Shown: positions 17,630-26,452 of the stretch, in pieces | Layout of the letters: every line of letters starts with the position of its first letter | How positions within the stretch are numbered: the first letter of the stretch is position 1 | From: Cellulosilyticum ruminicola JCM 14822 | GTDB lineage: Bacteria > Bacillota > Clostridia > Lachnospirales > Cellulosilyticaceae | Length of the DNA stretch: 64,000 bases | Direction: 5' to 3' | Assembly (NCBI RefSeq): GCF_001311925.1 | Contig: NZ_BBCG01000010.1 | Location: 1 to 64,000, forward strand | The notes under the pieces: generated by a model | Seen by the model: only the letters and a program-made list of their open reading frames with translations | Database searches by the model: none | Told to the model about the DNA's origin: nothing | Position numbers and translations under genes: made by a program

Positions 17630-17812
17630 TTATGCATTAATAAATTGATTATTGTCTTTACTATATGTGTACCCTACTTTTGCTAAACGTTCTTTAATAG
17701 ATGCTGAATCCACATCATTACTTTTGCAAAGGTCATCTAATGAGGCGTACTCATCTCTTAATTTTGTATTCACTAAACTTAATAATAAGTAAGGATCTTT
17801 TGTCTCAAACAT
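17630..17812 (-). CDS. DUF4250 protein
   Basis: A 60-residue protein, MFETKDPYLLLSLVNTKLRD to GYTYSKDNNQFINA, matches DUF4250, a short, all-helical family common in Clostridia and Bacteroides. The pattern DPYLLLSLVN, LRDEYASLDDLC and RLAKVGYTY is typical. It looks like a degenerate helix-turn-helix, but no function is established. A GGAGAAAGAAC ribosome site precedes the ATG. Confidence 0.85.
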   Translation of the reverse strand: MFETKDPYLLLSLVNTKLRDEYASLDDLCKSNDVDSASIKERLAKVGYTYSKDNNQFINA

Positions 17813-17920
17813 GTTCTTTCTCCTTTAAACGTATCCGTTTATCTATTTATTCTAAATTTTCTTCATTTTATCAAAGCTTAGGCCATTTGTAAATAAAGCA
17901 TCAGATAGAATCAAATGTTT

Positions 17921-19381
17921 TTAGTTTTTACTTCCTAACTTCATATAGTTTTTCATCTTTGTACTAATATTATTAGGTTCTAACATCATCATATTAACTG
18001 GCAGTATAATAATCACATGCGTGAATTTATTGGCCTCACTTTCTATTTTAACCTTTCCTCTATGAGCTTCTACAATATTTTTAACCATCGTAAGTCCTAT
18101 ACCGCTACCTTCATATTTTTCACGACTTTTATCCCCACGATACATTCTTTCAAAGACATATGGCAAATCTTCTGAATCAATACCTATCCCTGTATCTTCA
18201 ATAACAACCTGACAGTCCTTATTACCATTTAATAGGCTAGTTGTTACTTTGATTTCGCCTCTATCTGCGGTAAATTTGAAGGCATTAGAAAGCACATTCA
18301 TCCAGAGCTGTTTCATACCATCTTTATCTGCCATAATCATGACCGTTTCTGTCTCATTAGATTTCATATGATAATTGATTTTCTTTTCTTTCGCCACGAT
18401 TTTAAAAGCATCAAACACTTCTCCTAGACTCTCATTTAAATTAATGAGTTTAAAGTCCATAGAAGTTTCCTGTTCTTCAATGTTCTTTAGTAAATCTAAG
18501 TTATTTAAAAGCTTACCAAAGCGTACAACCTCTTTATAAAGCATATTCATTTGCTCTTCATCAATTGGGTAAATCCCATCAATCATCGCTTCTAAATTAC
18601 TTTGTAAAATATGAAGTGGTGTACGAATCTCATGAGAAACGTCAGAAATCAATTTCTTACGAATTGTATCTTGTCTTTCTAATTTCTCACCTAAATAATT
18701 CATACTATGTCTCAGTGTTTCAATCTCTTTGATTTTACTTTTAAACGGATATCTGGCATTAAGCTTACCATCTGCTAACGCAATAGAAGTTTTACTAATG
18801 CCATAAATATGATAAGTAAATAATCTAGATAAATAAACACCTGCGAAAATAAAACACATTAAAATCATGCTACAACACCAAACGATACTTAAATTAATAT
18901 CTTTCTTAAATTGCATATCATTCATATTCAGTGTGGCTGTTGGATAATATCCAATACGGGCATAGCCTACTATACTTCCATATCGATCATGTAGCGGCTT
19001 ATCTTCAAAGGAATACAGACCTGTTCTCACACCTAGATGTTTATTCCCATTGCCTTCTCTTTTGATTTCCTCAGCCAGTTCCTTTTGAGTTGTTCCCCAA
19101 ATGAATCTTTTATCTGGCGTTAAAACGGCAATAGAGAAATTCCCCATACCTAAGTAATTTTCTAAAATAAGCTGTTCACCTAAATTTTGCTGCCACTGAT
19201 CTTCTTCATATAGCCTTTCTAGCACATCTACAAGCATATCACTGGCATAGTTAATATTATTTTCAATATATAACTGAAAGCTACGCTGAATGGTAACATT
19301 TACAATGAGGGATGTACTTAGTACCATAATACATCCAATGCTTAGGAAAATTGCAAAAAGCTGCTTCCTAATGGAAATCAT
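17921..19381 (-). CDS. Membrane sensor histidine kinase
   Basis: The 486-residue kinase has a membrane helix at about residues 8-28, an extracytoplasmic sensor of about 130 residues, a second helix (IVWCCSMILMCFIFAGVYL, around 167-187), a HAMP linker, the phosphoacceptor H-box SDVSHEIRTPLH (around 250) and the ATPase boxes NVLSNAFKFT, VIEDTGIGIDSEDL and GIGLTMVKNI. Its ATG overlaps the stop of the response-regulator gene by four bases, so the two are co-translated. Signal is unknown; this class includes regulators of cell-envelope and antibiotic stress. Confidence 0.93.
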   Translation of the reverse strand: MISIRKQLFAIFLSIGCIMVLSTSLIVNVTIQRSFQLYIENNINYASDMLVDVLERLYEEDQWQQNLGEQLILENYLGMGNFSIAVLTPDKRFIWGTTQKELAEEIKREGNGNKHLGVRTGLYSFEDKPLHDRYGSIVGYARIGYYPTATLNMNDMQFKKDINLSIVWCCSMILMCFIFAGVYLSRLFTYHIYGISKTSIALADGKLNARYPFKSKIKEIETLRHSMNYLGEKLERQDTIRKKLISDVSHEIRTPLHILQSNLEAMIDGIYPIDEEQMNMLYKEVVRFGKLLNNLDLLKNIEEQETSMDFKLINLNESLGEVFDAFKIVAKEKKINYHMKSNETETVMIMADKDGMKQLWMNVLSNAFKFTADRGEIKVTTSLLNGNKDCQVVIEDTGIGIDSEDLPYVFERMYRGDKSREKYEGSGIGLTMVKNIVEAHRGKVKIESEANKFTHVIIILPVNMMMLEPNNISTKMKNYMKLGSKN

Positions 19382-20063
19382 GCTTGTTCGCCTTCAAATT
19401 TGTAACCAATACCCGTCACTGTCTTAATATAACGTGGGTTCTTGGTATCTACTTCAATTTTCTTTCTAAGGTTTTTGATATGCACATCAATGGTACGATC
19501 AAAGCCATCAAAGTCGATTCCCATAACAGCTTCAATAAGCTGATCTCTTGTAAATACACGGCCTGGTGAAGAAGCTAATTCATAGAGTAAATCAAACTCA
19601 TTTGGTGTGAGCATCACTTCTTCATTGTTGATTTGCACGCTACGCTCTTGTAAATAAATTTTAAAGTGACCTTTATCAAAGATTAAAACATCTTTGTTAT
19701 CTTCACGTTGTTTACGAATTTCTAAAGCTTTAACCCTTGCCACAACTTCTCTAGGGCTTACTGGTTTTACTAAATATTCATCAGCACCTACTTCAAAGCC
19801 TTCAATTTTACTATCTAAAGTTCCTCTAGCTGTAATCATGAAAATATGCACATTAGATACTTTGCGCATCTCTTTACATATTTCTTCCCCTTGAATATCT
19901 GGAGCATAAGGTCTAATAATACCACATCTATTTTATTTTCAAAAAATACATCTAGACCGCTTCTACCCGTATAACAAGTGTAGACTTTATAGCCTTCCTT
20001 TTCTAGATATTTTGTCATGATGTCTGCTACTCTTTCTTCATCTTCAATTACTAATACGTTCAT
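19378..20063 (-). CDS. OmpR-family response regulator (frameshift)
   Basis: The receiver domain starts MNVLVIEDEERVADIMTKYL and holds the phosphorylation Asp in DVVLLDLML; after a base missing near 19913 (a CC that should be CCC, giving LPDIQGEE) it continues FMITARG and EYLVKPVSPREVVARV. The winged-helix domain has FDLLYELASSPGRVFTRDQL, GFDRTIDVHIKNLRKKI and YIKTVTGIGYKF. About 229 residues when corrected. It forms an operon with the kinase that overlaps its stop. Start at 20063 gives the normal receiver N-terminus; an ATG 18 bases upstream is possible. Confidence 0.9.
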
Positions 20064-20263
20064 CTTTCTCATCCCTTTCATACGGCCTTGTTGTTTATGT
20101 TTTTCATATTATAAAACACTTATGTGAAGAAAGTGAAAAGTTTTGTTTTCTCTTTTAACTTTTACTGTTATAAATATCATTTTTAACAAGTGCATAAGTT
20201 TTTTTAATATTGTATATTTTTAATTTCAATTATTAATTATTATTGATAATTTTATATATTTAC

Positions 20264-20326
20264 TTTACAATAGTAAATAAGATTTACTTTACAACGGTAA
20301 AGAAACTTTTACTACATAGTGGTAAA
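20264..20326 (+). promoter_or_regulatory. Three tandem TTTAC/GTAAA dyads
   Basis: Two perfect sites TTTAC-N4-GTAAA lie at 20264-20277 and 20288-20301, and a wider relative, TTTAC-N9-GTAAA, at 20308-20326; half-sites (TTTAC) follow. The first two centres are 24 bases apart. The array sits 55-115 bases ahead of the HTH gene, so these are probably operators, perhaps for the HTH protein itself. Confidence 0.6.
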
Positions 20327-20379
20327 GATTTTTACTGCTAAAAAGACTTACTTTAGCTTAATTGTGAGGGGGATATTTT

Positions 20380-20598
20380 ATGAAGTATACTTTTGAAGAC
20401 AAAGAAGACCTAGTAACATTTATTTGTAATGAAATCATCACAACCGCAGAGGCAACTGGTATGCTGAATTGCTCTAGACAATATCTAGATGAACTAGTAA
20501 GCAAGGGAAAGATCACTCCGATTAAAACAATTAACCGTGTAAGGCTCTACTGGAAAAATGACATCGATACGTTAGTCAGAAAAAAGCAAAATAGCTAG
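20380..20598 (+). CDS. Excisionase/MerR-like HTH protein, 72 aa
   Basis: The protein has an HTH_17-type fold: EIITTAEATGMLNCSRQYLD followed by ELVSKGKITPIKTINRVRLY (around residues 18-58), the pattern of excisionase-like winged helices that bind DNA. GAGGGGGATATTTT precedes the ATG. The AT-rich upstream region carries three dyads, suggesting autoregulation. There is no integrase or phage gene close by, so a role as a free-standing regulator is more likely than excision. Confidence 0.8.
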   Translation: MKYTFEDKEDLVTFICNEIITTAEATGMLNCSRQYLDELVSKGKITPIKTINRVRLYWKNDIDTLVRKKQNS

Positions 20599-20624
20599 CT
20601 TCTAAAAGAAGCTAGCTATTTCTT
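20590..20624. terminator. Bidirectional terminator between HTH and ftsH-like genes
   Basis: AATAGCTAGCTTCT (20590-20603) pairs perfectly with AGAAGCTAGCTATT (20607-20620); it includes both stop codons of the convergent genes. Confidence 0.85.
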
Positions 20625-22344
20625 GTTCATTTAATGTTTCTTTTTCAATTAAGCTTTCTGCAAGGGCTTCAAGTTTGTCTTGATGTGCAATGATTAAAGC
20701 CTTTGTTTCTTCATAAAGGTCTCCCATATACTTCACACTGCGTGTAATGAAGGCTTCATCTTCTACTGTTTGTTTCCCTGTTAAAACATTTAAGTTTACA
20801 AGGCCATAAGATGTATCCATCCCATATCTCAATAAGATATTTCGCATAGACTCACTTGCTTTTTCAATATCGTTACTTGCCCCTGTTGTAATCAGATTTT
20901 TACCAAAAATAATCTCTTCAGCTGCACGTCCTGCTAAGCTGATTTTAATACTATTTAAAAGCTCTGTTTTATTCATATACATTTTGTCTTTAGGGATATT
21001 CATACTAAATCCGCCAAAGCCTTTTGTACTTGGAATAATAGTTACCTTAGTCACACTATTTTCAGGTGCAATCAGTTTAGTTACTAACGCATGTCCTGCT
21101 TCATGATAAGCTGTAATACGCTGATCCATTTCACTAATACCACTGCGGTCTTTCTTTTCTTTCCCAGCTACCACTGTATAAAAAGCAGTATCAATAGCTT
21201 TTTGGTCAATGCATGGCTTACCAGTTGAAACAGCATAAATAGCTGCTTCATTTAAAAGATTCTCGAGCATTGCCCCTGTGAAATATACTGTTTGTTTCGC
21301 AATATTTGCTACTTCTACATCATCTGAAAGAGGTTTGTTTTTAAGGTGTAGCTTGATAATTTGTTCTCTCGCTTTAAAATCAGGGTATCCTACCTCAATA
21401 TGTCTATCAAAACGTCCTGGACGAAGAAGGGCATCATCTAAAGTATCTAATCTATTTGTCGCTGCAATGACTACGATTCCCTCATCATCTTTGAATCCTG
21501 ACATCTCTGTTAAAAGTGCATTTAATGTTTGATCCTTTTCATCATTGCCTTGCATGCTGCCACTGCTACGTTTTTTACCGATGGCATCAATCTCATCAAT
21601 GAAAATAACCGCTTTTCCTTCTTTACGTGCTGTTTTAAAAAGCTCCCTCACACGGCTTGCACCGACACCTACATACATTTGCATAAAGTCTGAACCACTT
21701 ACAGAGAAGAAGCTTACACCTGCTTCTTTGGCAATAGCCTTAGCAAGTAATGTTTTACCTGTCCCTGGAGGCCCATAAAGGATGAAACCTTTTGGCATAC
21801 GTGCACCCATTTTAGCGTACTTTTCTGGTTCTTTCATAAAATCAATAAGCTCAGCCACTTGCTCTTTGGCTTCTTCATTACCAGCAATATCATCAAAACC
21901 GTGTTTAAGTGCATGAGGTGCTACTTTTTTATCACCAATGCTCATTTTACCACGGCTATTGTTTTGTTTTTTCACCATATTAAAAATTGCAATAAACATG
22001 GCAATCATTAAACTTATGCTAATGATATATTGAATCATGGATGTATCACTTTGTGCTTTTTCTACTACATTTATATTATTTAAAAGCAAGGCTTCCTTCA
22101 GAGTTTCTTTTCTAGGATTATCCGTTGTATAAACAGTATCACTATTTTTCAATTTAAATTTCAATGTGGAAGCATTACTAAGTTCTACTTTTTCAACTTG
22201 CTCATTTTGAATATCTCTTAAAAATTGGGTGTAGCTCACTTTATTTACAGCTTTATGTCTTGCAACCAAAACGCTTCCACATGCTACGAGGCCGCATAAA
22301 AGGCCCACCAATATATATTTTTTGATGTTTTTCTTTTGTTTCAT
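20602..22344 (-). CDS. FtsH-type ATP-dependent zinc metalloprotease (short paralogue)
   Basis: Start 22344 (MKQKKNIKKYILVGLLCGLV) follows AGGAGGTAGTTTA. The 580-residue membrane protease has two N-terminal helices around a small external domain, a Walker A GPPGTGKT, Walker B FIDEIDA, the second region of homology (LLRPGRFDRHI) and the zinc site HEAGH with the distant Asp/Glu segment. It unfolds and degrades membrane and regulatory proteins. It is shorter than typical housekeeping FtsH (about 600-690) and lacks a long C-terminal tail, so it may be a second copy. It has no hpt or tilS neighbour, which also argues for a paralogue. Confidence 0.9.
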   Translation of the reverse strand: MKQKKNIKKYILVGLLCGLVACGSVLVARHKAVNKVSYTQFLRDIQNEQVEKVELSNASTLKFKLKNSDTVYTTDNPRKETLKEALLLNNINVVEKAQSDTSMIQYIISISLMIAMFIAIFNMVKKQNNSRGKMSIGDKKVAPHALKHGFDDIAGNEEAKEQVAELIDFMKEPEKYAKMGARMPKGFILYGPPGTGKTLLAKAIAKEAGVSFFSVSGSDFMQMYVGVGASRVRELFKTARKEGKAVIFIDEIDAIGKKRSSGSMQGNDEKDQTLNALLTEMSGFKDDEGIVVIAATNRLDTLDDALLRPGRFDRHIEVGYPDFKAREQIIKLHLKNKPLSDDVEVANIAKQTVYFTGAMLENLLNEAAIYAVSTGKPCIDQKAIDTAFYTVVAGKEKKDRSGISEMDQRITAYHEAGHALVTKLIAPENSVTKVTIIPSTKGFGGFSMNIPKDKMYMNKTELLNSIKISLAGRAAEEIIFGKNLITTGASNDIEKASESMRNILLRYGMDTSYGLVNLNVLTGKQTVEDEAFITRSVKYMGDLYEETKALIIAHQDKLEALAESLIEKETLNEQEIASFF

Positions 22345-22462
22345 TAAACTACCTCCTAATGCCCTTTCCACTTATTAGGTGTAGGGGGTATGTGTTGAAC
22401 CTATTATACGGTCTGTACTTTATAATTTCATTAGTAGTTCAATGGAAATTTGTCGATATTCA

Positions 22463-22580
22463 CAAAAAAAACAGAGAAAGACGCCAAGTCTTTCTCCTTG
22501 AGAGAAGGTATTTTATTCTAGGGGTAGCAAATAATTAAATATTTGCTGTAACATCTGGGGGAAGTTACAAATATATTATA
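22463..22580 (-). ncRNA. Candidate small RNA, about 105 nt
   Basis: On the minus strand an extended -10 (TGTTATAAT, ending 22575) is followed six bases later by three consecutive hairpins: GTAAC/GTTAC with a loop rich in C (22548-22568), AGCAAATA/TATTTGCT (22526-22547), and GAGAAAGAC/GTCTTTCTC (22474-22496), the last followed by eight T. Start, structures and terminator fit an independent transcript of about 105 nt in a 520-base gap with no ORF of note (only a 13-codon frame without a ribosome site). I do not recognise an Rfam family. Confidence 0.5.
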
Positions 22581-22871
22581 ACAACACCTTAGAAGTAAAT
22601 TTGCCTTAACTTTTCAATCTATTTTCACCTTTTTTATATAATTTTCAAAATCATCTACCCTATTTATGCATTTATTACATATAAATACTCTATCTTATAT
22701 GTTTATCTATCTTTTTCATTAATTCGTCTTCCACTTTCAGGAATAATTTTTCTTTTTTCTACATTTTCCACAATTTAATTTCCACTTCATACGCATAATT
22801 ACCTATTTTCATGTATTGTGACTATTCTTGTCGTCTCTTCTGTACTTTTGGCACTTAATCTTTTATAACAA

Positions 22872-22932
22872 TAAAAGGTTATAAATAATATCCATGTCTT
22901 ATGACAAGTGGATATTATTTATAACCTTTTTT
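22872..22932. terminator. 22-bp terminator of the GntR gene
   Basis: A perfect 22-bp stem (22873-22894 with 22909-22930) overlaps the last codons of the gene and has T runs on both sides. Confidence 0.85.
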
Positions 22933-23552
22933 AAATGCGCATTAATGAGCTCTTCTGCCTTGTCGCCATCTCTATTTTTAATAGCTTCATAAATCCCACG
23001 ATGTTCTTCAATGAGTAAACTTACACGCCCTGGTGTGGCCATAGATTTCTTCCTAGCTTGTTGAATATACATGTGGAAATCAGATAATACCTGTTTGATA
23101 ATCTTACTCTTTGTTGCATTATAAATCACATCATGGAAAGTATGGTCTAGATTTTCAAGTTTTGTGATATCTCCCTTACTTGCATAAAATTCAGTAAGCT
23201 CTAATATCTCTTCCATCTTTTCTAATTCTTCCTCGGTAATACGTTCTGCTGCCAATCTGCCAGCTATGCCTTCCAGTTTTCCTCTTACCATGAAAATGTC
23301 CTGTACATCTTCTTCTGTAATTCCACAAACTACTGTTTCTTTATTTGGAATGGAATGCACTAATCCTTCTAATTGCAATTGTCTAATCGCTTCTCTTACA
23401 GGTGTACGACTCACATTAAGTTCATTTGCAATAGCAGATTCTCTTAATGTATCTCCTGATTTATATTTACCGTTTAATATTGACTGTCTAATCGTCTGAA
23501 ATACTCTTTCTCTTAATGACGATTTGTCTATACTATCAGATTCGTAGATCAC
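22899..23552 (-). CDS. GntR-family regulator (FadR/FCD type)
   Basis: The protein has an N-terminal GntR winged helix (LRERVFQTIRQSILNGKYKS, LRESAIANELNVSRTPVREA, IRQLQLEGLV) and a C-terminal FCD ligand domain with the metal-binding pattern (DHTFHDVIYNATKS, IEEHRGIYEAIKNRDGDKAE). GTG at 23552 is preferred because GAGGAGG stands five bases before it; longer starts up to 23660 overlap the upstream gene. About 217 residues. It probably represses genes for an organic acid or sugar acid pathway, but no metabolic genes lie next to it. Confidence 0.85.
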   Translation of the reverse strand: MIYESDSIDKSSLRERVFQTIRQSILNGKYKSGDTLRESAIANELNVSRTPVREAIRQLQLEGLVHSIPNKETVVCGITEEDVQDIFMVRGKLEGIAGRLAAERITEEELEKMEEILELTEFYASKGDITKLENLDHTFHDVIYNATKSKIIKQVLSDFHMYIQQARKKSMATPGRVSLLIEEHRGIYEAIKNRDGDKAEELINAHLKKVINNIHLS

Positions 23553-23644
23553 ATTTTCCTCCTCGCTCATATGAGCTATGTATAATGGTATACAATATAT
23601 TTTACCAACTTTTCTAAAACATTCAATACCATTTTGCACTTCTC

Positions 23645-24901
23645 TTAATATTGAATCCATTTACCTTCTTCACTTTTGTATGCCACAATGCTCTCTTTTA
23701 ACGTTCGATTTATAATCTGCCACCTTTCACTTACTACATTGATTGCCATATCCCATTTAAGTACCAAGCGATAAACTCTATTCTCTTTACTGCCTTCTAC
23801 TTCTTCTAAATTGGTTAGCTCAATAACTTCTACCACTTCACTTTGTAAACAACCATTTGCTTTTACCTTTCCAAAGTTGGCTTCAATATGCATATTGGCA
23901 TCTTGTACATCTTTATTAGCAATAAACCAATCATTATACAACTTCCTTTGCTCATTTCTCATTCTTGCTTCAAAATAATTAGCTACTATTGTATCCTCCT
24001 TCAACTTAATTCCTTTTAAATAATCCTTGTAAAAGTCCTCAATAAAGGTATGCCACTTCTCCTCACCTTCTTCTGAAAGTGTTAACTCTTCAAAGTTTAA
24101 ATTACAACTTTTATTATCAATAGTCACCTGCTCTATAATAGGTGTTATAACCTTATAAGGGCTTTTGATACATAATGTATATTCTCCTGGCAAAAGGTCT
24201 CCAAAGGTTACCTTGGACTTATTTACCTTTTTACTCAGCCGGTCTAAGCTTACCTCCATTCCCCTTACGGTTTTGACACTAACACTCATCATATCATAAG
24301 GCACTATAACTTCCTTTTGTTCTGGCACCTTAAGCATTTGTGTATAGTTCTTGTATTCTTTCTTTGGCATAATAACTTGTAATACATACTCTCCTGGCAA
24401 GAAACCACTGCCCACAAACTTACCATCCTGCCTATCTGTAAGCCTTTGACCATTAATATATACCTTGGCCATTGATGGCGCATAAATAGTAATACTTTCA
24501 CTTTTAAAAGGATTAATAATTTCCCACCTTTTTTGGCTTCTTACAAGTTCTAGCTGCACCTCTTCATTTTTATTGCCATATGTATAAACTGCCTTACATA
24601 CTGCTTTATTACTCCCCTTAAACTGCACCTTTCCTACTAACTGTGCTTGAAGCAGTTTCTTATAAGTTTGCCCATAATAAGCAATCATTTTCTGCGCGTC
24701 TACATCCTGATTTAAACTGTCATAACTTAAACTTTTATACGCCCTTTCATACTCCCCCTTCTCCACAGCCTTCACATAATTTTCCGCCGCCCATATAGGC
24801 CCTTTATAATAATGATAACCAGTTTGTATAATCTCAATAAAAAACACAATAATAATCGCATATAATACCCGCGTAATAATCTTGTTTCCCAAGTCTTTCA
24901 T
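23645..24901 (-). CDS. TcaA-like membrane-anchored protein
   Basis: Start 24901 (MKDLGNKIITRVLYAIIIVF) follows GGGGGTGAAGGT. One membrane helix anchors a long external part. Residues about 35-120 form an NTF2-like fold (AAENYVKAVEKGEYERAYKS), followed by two small beta domains of the type SMAKVYINGQRLTD and SVSVKTVRGMEVSLDRLSKK that end in LLPGEY-like turns, and a second NTF2-like domain (WHTFIEDFYKDYLKGI). This domain order resembles staphylococcal TcaA and related envelope proteins connected with glycopeptide tolerance. Zinc ribbon of TcaA is absent. Function here is inferred from architecture only. Confidence 0.6.
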   Translation of the reverse strand: MKDLGNKIITRVLYAIIIVFFIEIIQTGYHYYKGPIWAAENYVKAVEKGEYERAYKSLSYDSLNQDVDAQKMIAYYGQTYKKLLQAQLVGKVQFKGSNKAVCKAVYTYGNKNEEVQLELVRSQKRWEIINPFKSESITIYAPSMAKVYINGQRLTDRQDGKFVGSGFLPGEYVLQVIMPKKEYKNYTQMLKVPEQKEVIVPYDMMSVSVKTVRGMEVSLDRLSKKVNKSKVTFGDLLPGEYTLCIKSPYKVITPIIEQVTIDNKSCNLNFEELTLSEEGEEKWHTFIEDFYKDYLKGIKLKEDTIVANYFEARMRNEQRKLYNDWFIANKDVQDANMHIEANFGKVKANGCLQSEVVEVIELTNLEEVEGSKENRVYRLVLKWDMAINVVSERWQIINRTLKESIVAYKSEEGKWIQY

Positions 24902-24959
24902 ACCTTCACCCCCTATTCCTATATCATATGTCCCCCCCACACACTTTAGACTACCCCAT

Positions 24960-24996
24960 AAAAAAAGCTCCCCACATCAACTTAGTGGATAGCTCC
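24960..24996 (-). terminator. Terminator upstream of the TcaA-like gene
   Basis: AGCTCCCCAC and GTGGATAGCT form a stem with an internal mismatch, with a seven-T minus-strand tail. It probably ends the DUF1540 transcript. Confidence 0.65.
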
Positions 24997-25090
24997 TTAT
25001 ACACTATATATATTTCTAACTCTGCTATGTATGCCAATCGCATCATTTATCATGATGGAAACATTAACTTTTTTCTTTATCGAAAATGAG

Positions 25091-25210
25091 GGTGGCTGCC
25101 TCTAGAAACGACTAGTCTACCTGTGGAGTAATCTGTTGCTGCACTTAGTAAAAGTTTAGTACAGCACAGATTACATAATGTGTAGCTAGGCGTGTCTAAA
25201 GGCAGCCGCC
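25091..25210. repeat. Structured intergenic repeat, copy C (short form)
   Basis: The outer stem GGTGGCTGCCT (25091-25101) pairs with AGGCAGCCGCC (25200-25210) with one G-U. Inside are CTAG-CTAC/GTAG-CTAG, a symmetric seven-base internal loop, and GTAATCTGT/ACAGATTAC. The internal-loop blocks CTACCTGTGGAGTAATCT and AGATTACATAATGTGTAG are shared with copies A (47.1 kb) and B (55.0 kb). The large inner domain of A and B is replaced by a 20-base loop. It lies 12 bases after the DUF1540 stop. Confidence 0.75.
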
Positions 25211-25221
25211 GGCCATTTGAG

Positions 25222-25380
25222 TTACTCTCTCTCGTAAGAAGCACAATCTGCTTCTCCTTTGTAAGTTCCATCTTTATTTTTTTCATGCTGTATACTTATC
25301 GCATTAAGTGTACAGTATTTCTCAGTCTTATCGTGATATTTACATTCCGTTACATCACAATGAATACTCATATTCATCAT
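25222..25380 (-). CDS. DUF1540 protein, 52 aa
   Basis: ATG 25380 follows AGGAGTAATTCAA. The product begins MMNMSIHCDVTECKYHDKTE and ends GEADCASYERE. Four cysteines (positions 8, 13, 23 and 46) with the spacing CDVTEC, YCTLNAISI and DCASY match DUF1540, a small, probably metal-binding domain frequent in spore formers. It is below the usual size cut-off for ORF calling. A longer frame in another register at 25077-25286 only translates the neighbouring repeat and is not a gene. Confidence 0.9.
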   Translation of the reverse strand: MMNMSIHCDVTECKYHDKTEKYCTLNAISIQHEKNKDGTYKGEADCASYERE

Positions 25381-25454
25381 TTGAATTACTCCTTTTATCA
25401 TACAAGTTAAACTTTCTTCGTTGTATGTATTAGTTTAAACGGAGCATCCTTCTT

Positions 25455-26303
25455 TTATTCTTCTTGTTTTAAAAACTCTTTAAAGCAATATGGGGCACCT
25501 GCTGTGATCCAAAGCATCACAAGTGCATAACGAATCATATGAAAAACTTTATAGGCTGGGAACATCTTTTTTAAACCTATTTGAATTACAAATACTACGA
25601 CAAGTCCAAACACCACTTTAACGATTTGAATACATCTTGGTTGTACTGGTTTAAACTCAATATACTCCTGCTCAATAAATGCGCCTAATGCAAATCCCCA
25701 TATACTTGCCACTGTCTTATATAAATCACCATCTATATCTAAAATAAGCATGATGATAAATGCTATACTTGAACCTATGACATTCCATCTTGTAATCTTA
25801 CCCTTCTCATCAATGAGACTATTAGCTACTAAAACACTAGCAATCCCAAATACTAAAGCACCCACCACATCCATTGGCCAATGAACCCCTAGATACATTC
25901 TTGAAATCCCTGTAAGGGCAATGAAAATACTCCCTAAAATCACTACCGGCTTCTTCCTTAGGATAATCATACTGCTTACCCAAAAGCTTGTAGTTGCTTG
26001 TGTATGCCCACTTGGGAATGAATAACCGGTTGCTGTATGGGCACGAATAGGTGAAACGACACCAACTTGAAATGGCCTTGACATTTTAATAATATTTTTA
26101 ACAATACCATTTACCCCTGTACTGAAAAAAATCATAAAACTAAGCCGTTTACTTCTTTCTTTATCAACACACCAATATAAAATCATGGTAATAATTGAGA
26201 GAAACAGTGTTTCTGCCATCATTGTAATCACAATCATCAAAGAAGTAATTGGCTCCACACGAATACTTTCTAAGAATTGTAATATTTGAATTTGTGTCTG
26301 CAT
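25455..26303 (-). CDS. PAP2-family membrane phosphatase
   Basis: The 282-residue integral membrane protein has the three phosphatase signature motifs: NIIKMSRPF (K-x6-RP), YSFPSGHTQ (PSGH) and SRMYLGVHWPMDV (SR-x5-H-x3-D). Six or more membrane helices flank them, and the C-terminal half adds further helices. The family dephosphorylates lipid phosphates such as undecaprenyl pyrophosphate or phosphatidate on the outer face of the membrane. The specific substrate is not visible in the sequence. Confidence 0.88.
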   Translation of the reverse strand: MQTQIQILQFLESIRVEPITSLMIVITMMAETLFLSIITMILYWCVDKERSKRLSFMIFFSTGVNGIVKNIIKMSRPFQVGVVSPIRAHTATGYSFPSGHTQATTSFWVSSMIILRKKPVVILGSIFIALTGISRMYLGVHWPMDVVGALVFGIASVLVANSLIDEKGKITRWNVIGSSIAFIIMLILDIDGDLYKTVASIWGFALGAFIEQEYIEFKPVQPRCIQIVKVVFGLVVVFVIQIGLKKMFPAYKVFHMIRYALVMLWITAGAPYCFKEFLKQEE

Positions 26304-26452
26304 AAAATCTCCTTAAATTTAACTGCTTTTTTCCATCATTTATTTACTTTTTTTTCCTATTAATATTGTACAAGATTCCTTTTTGGATTACAATATTAAT
26401 ATATTTATTTGAAAAATCTTTCAATTCATTTTTTTTGATAAGGAGGTCTAGC

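Noticed and set aside
20380-20598. Excisionase-like gene as a mark of a prophage or integrative element
   Set aside because: No integrase, attachment-site repeat or other phage gene nearby.
25077-25286. ORF of 69 codons across repeat C
   Set aside because: It translates the hairpin repeat and the DUF1540 gene in the wrong frame; the DUF1540 frame has the ribosome site and four conserved cysteines.
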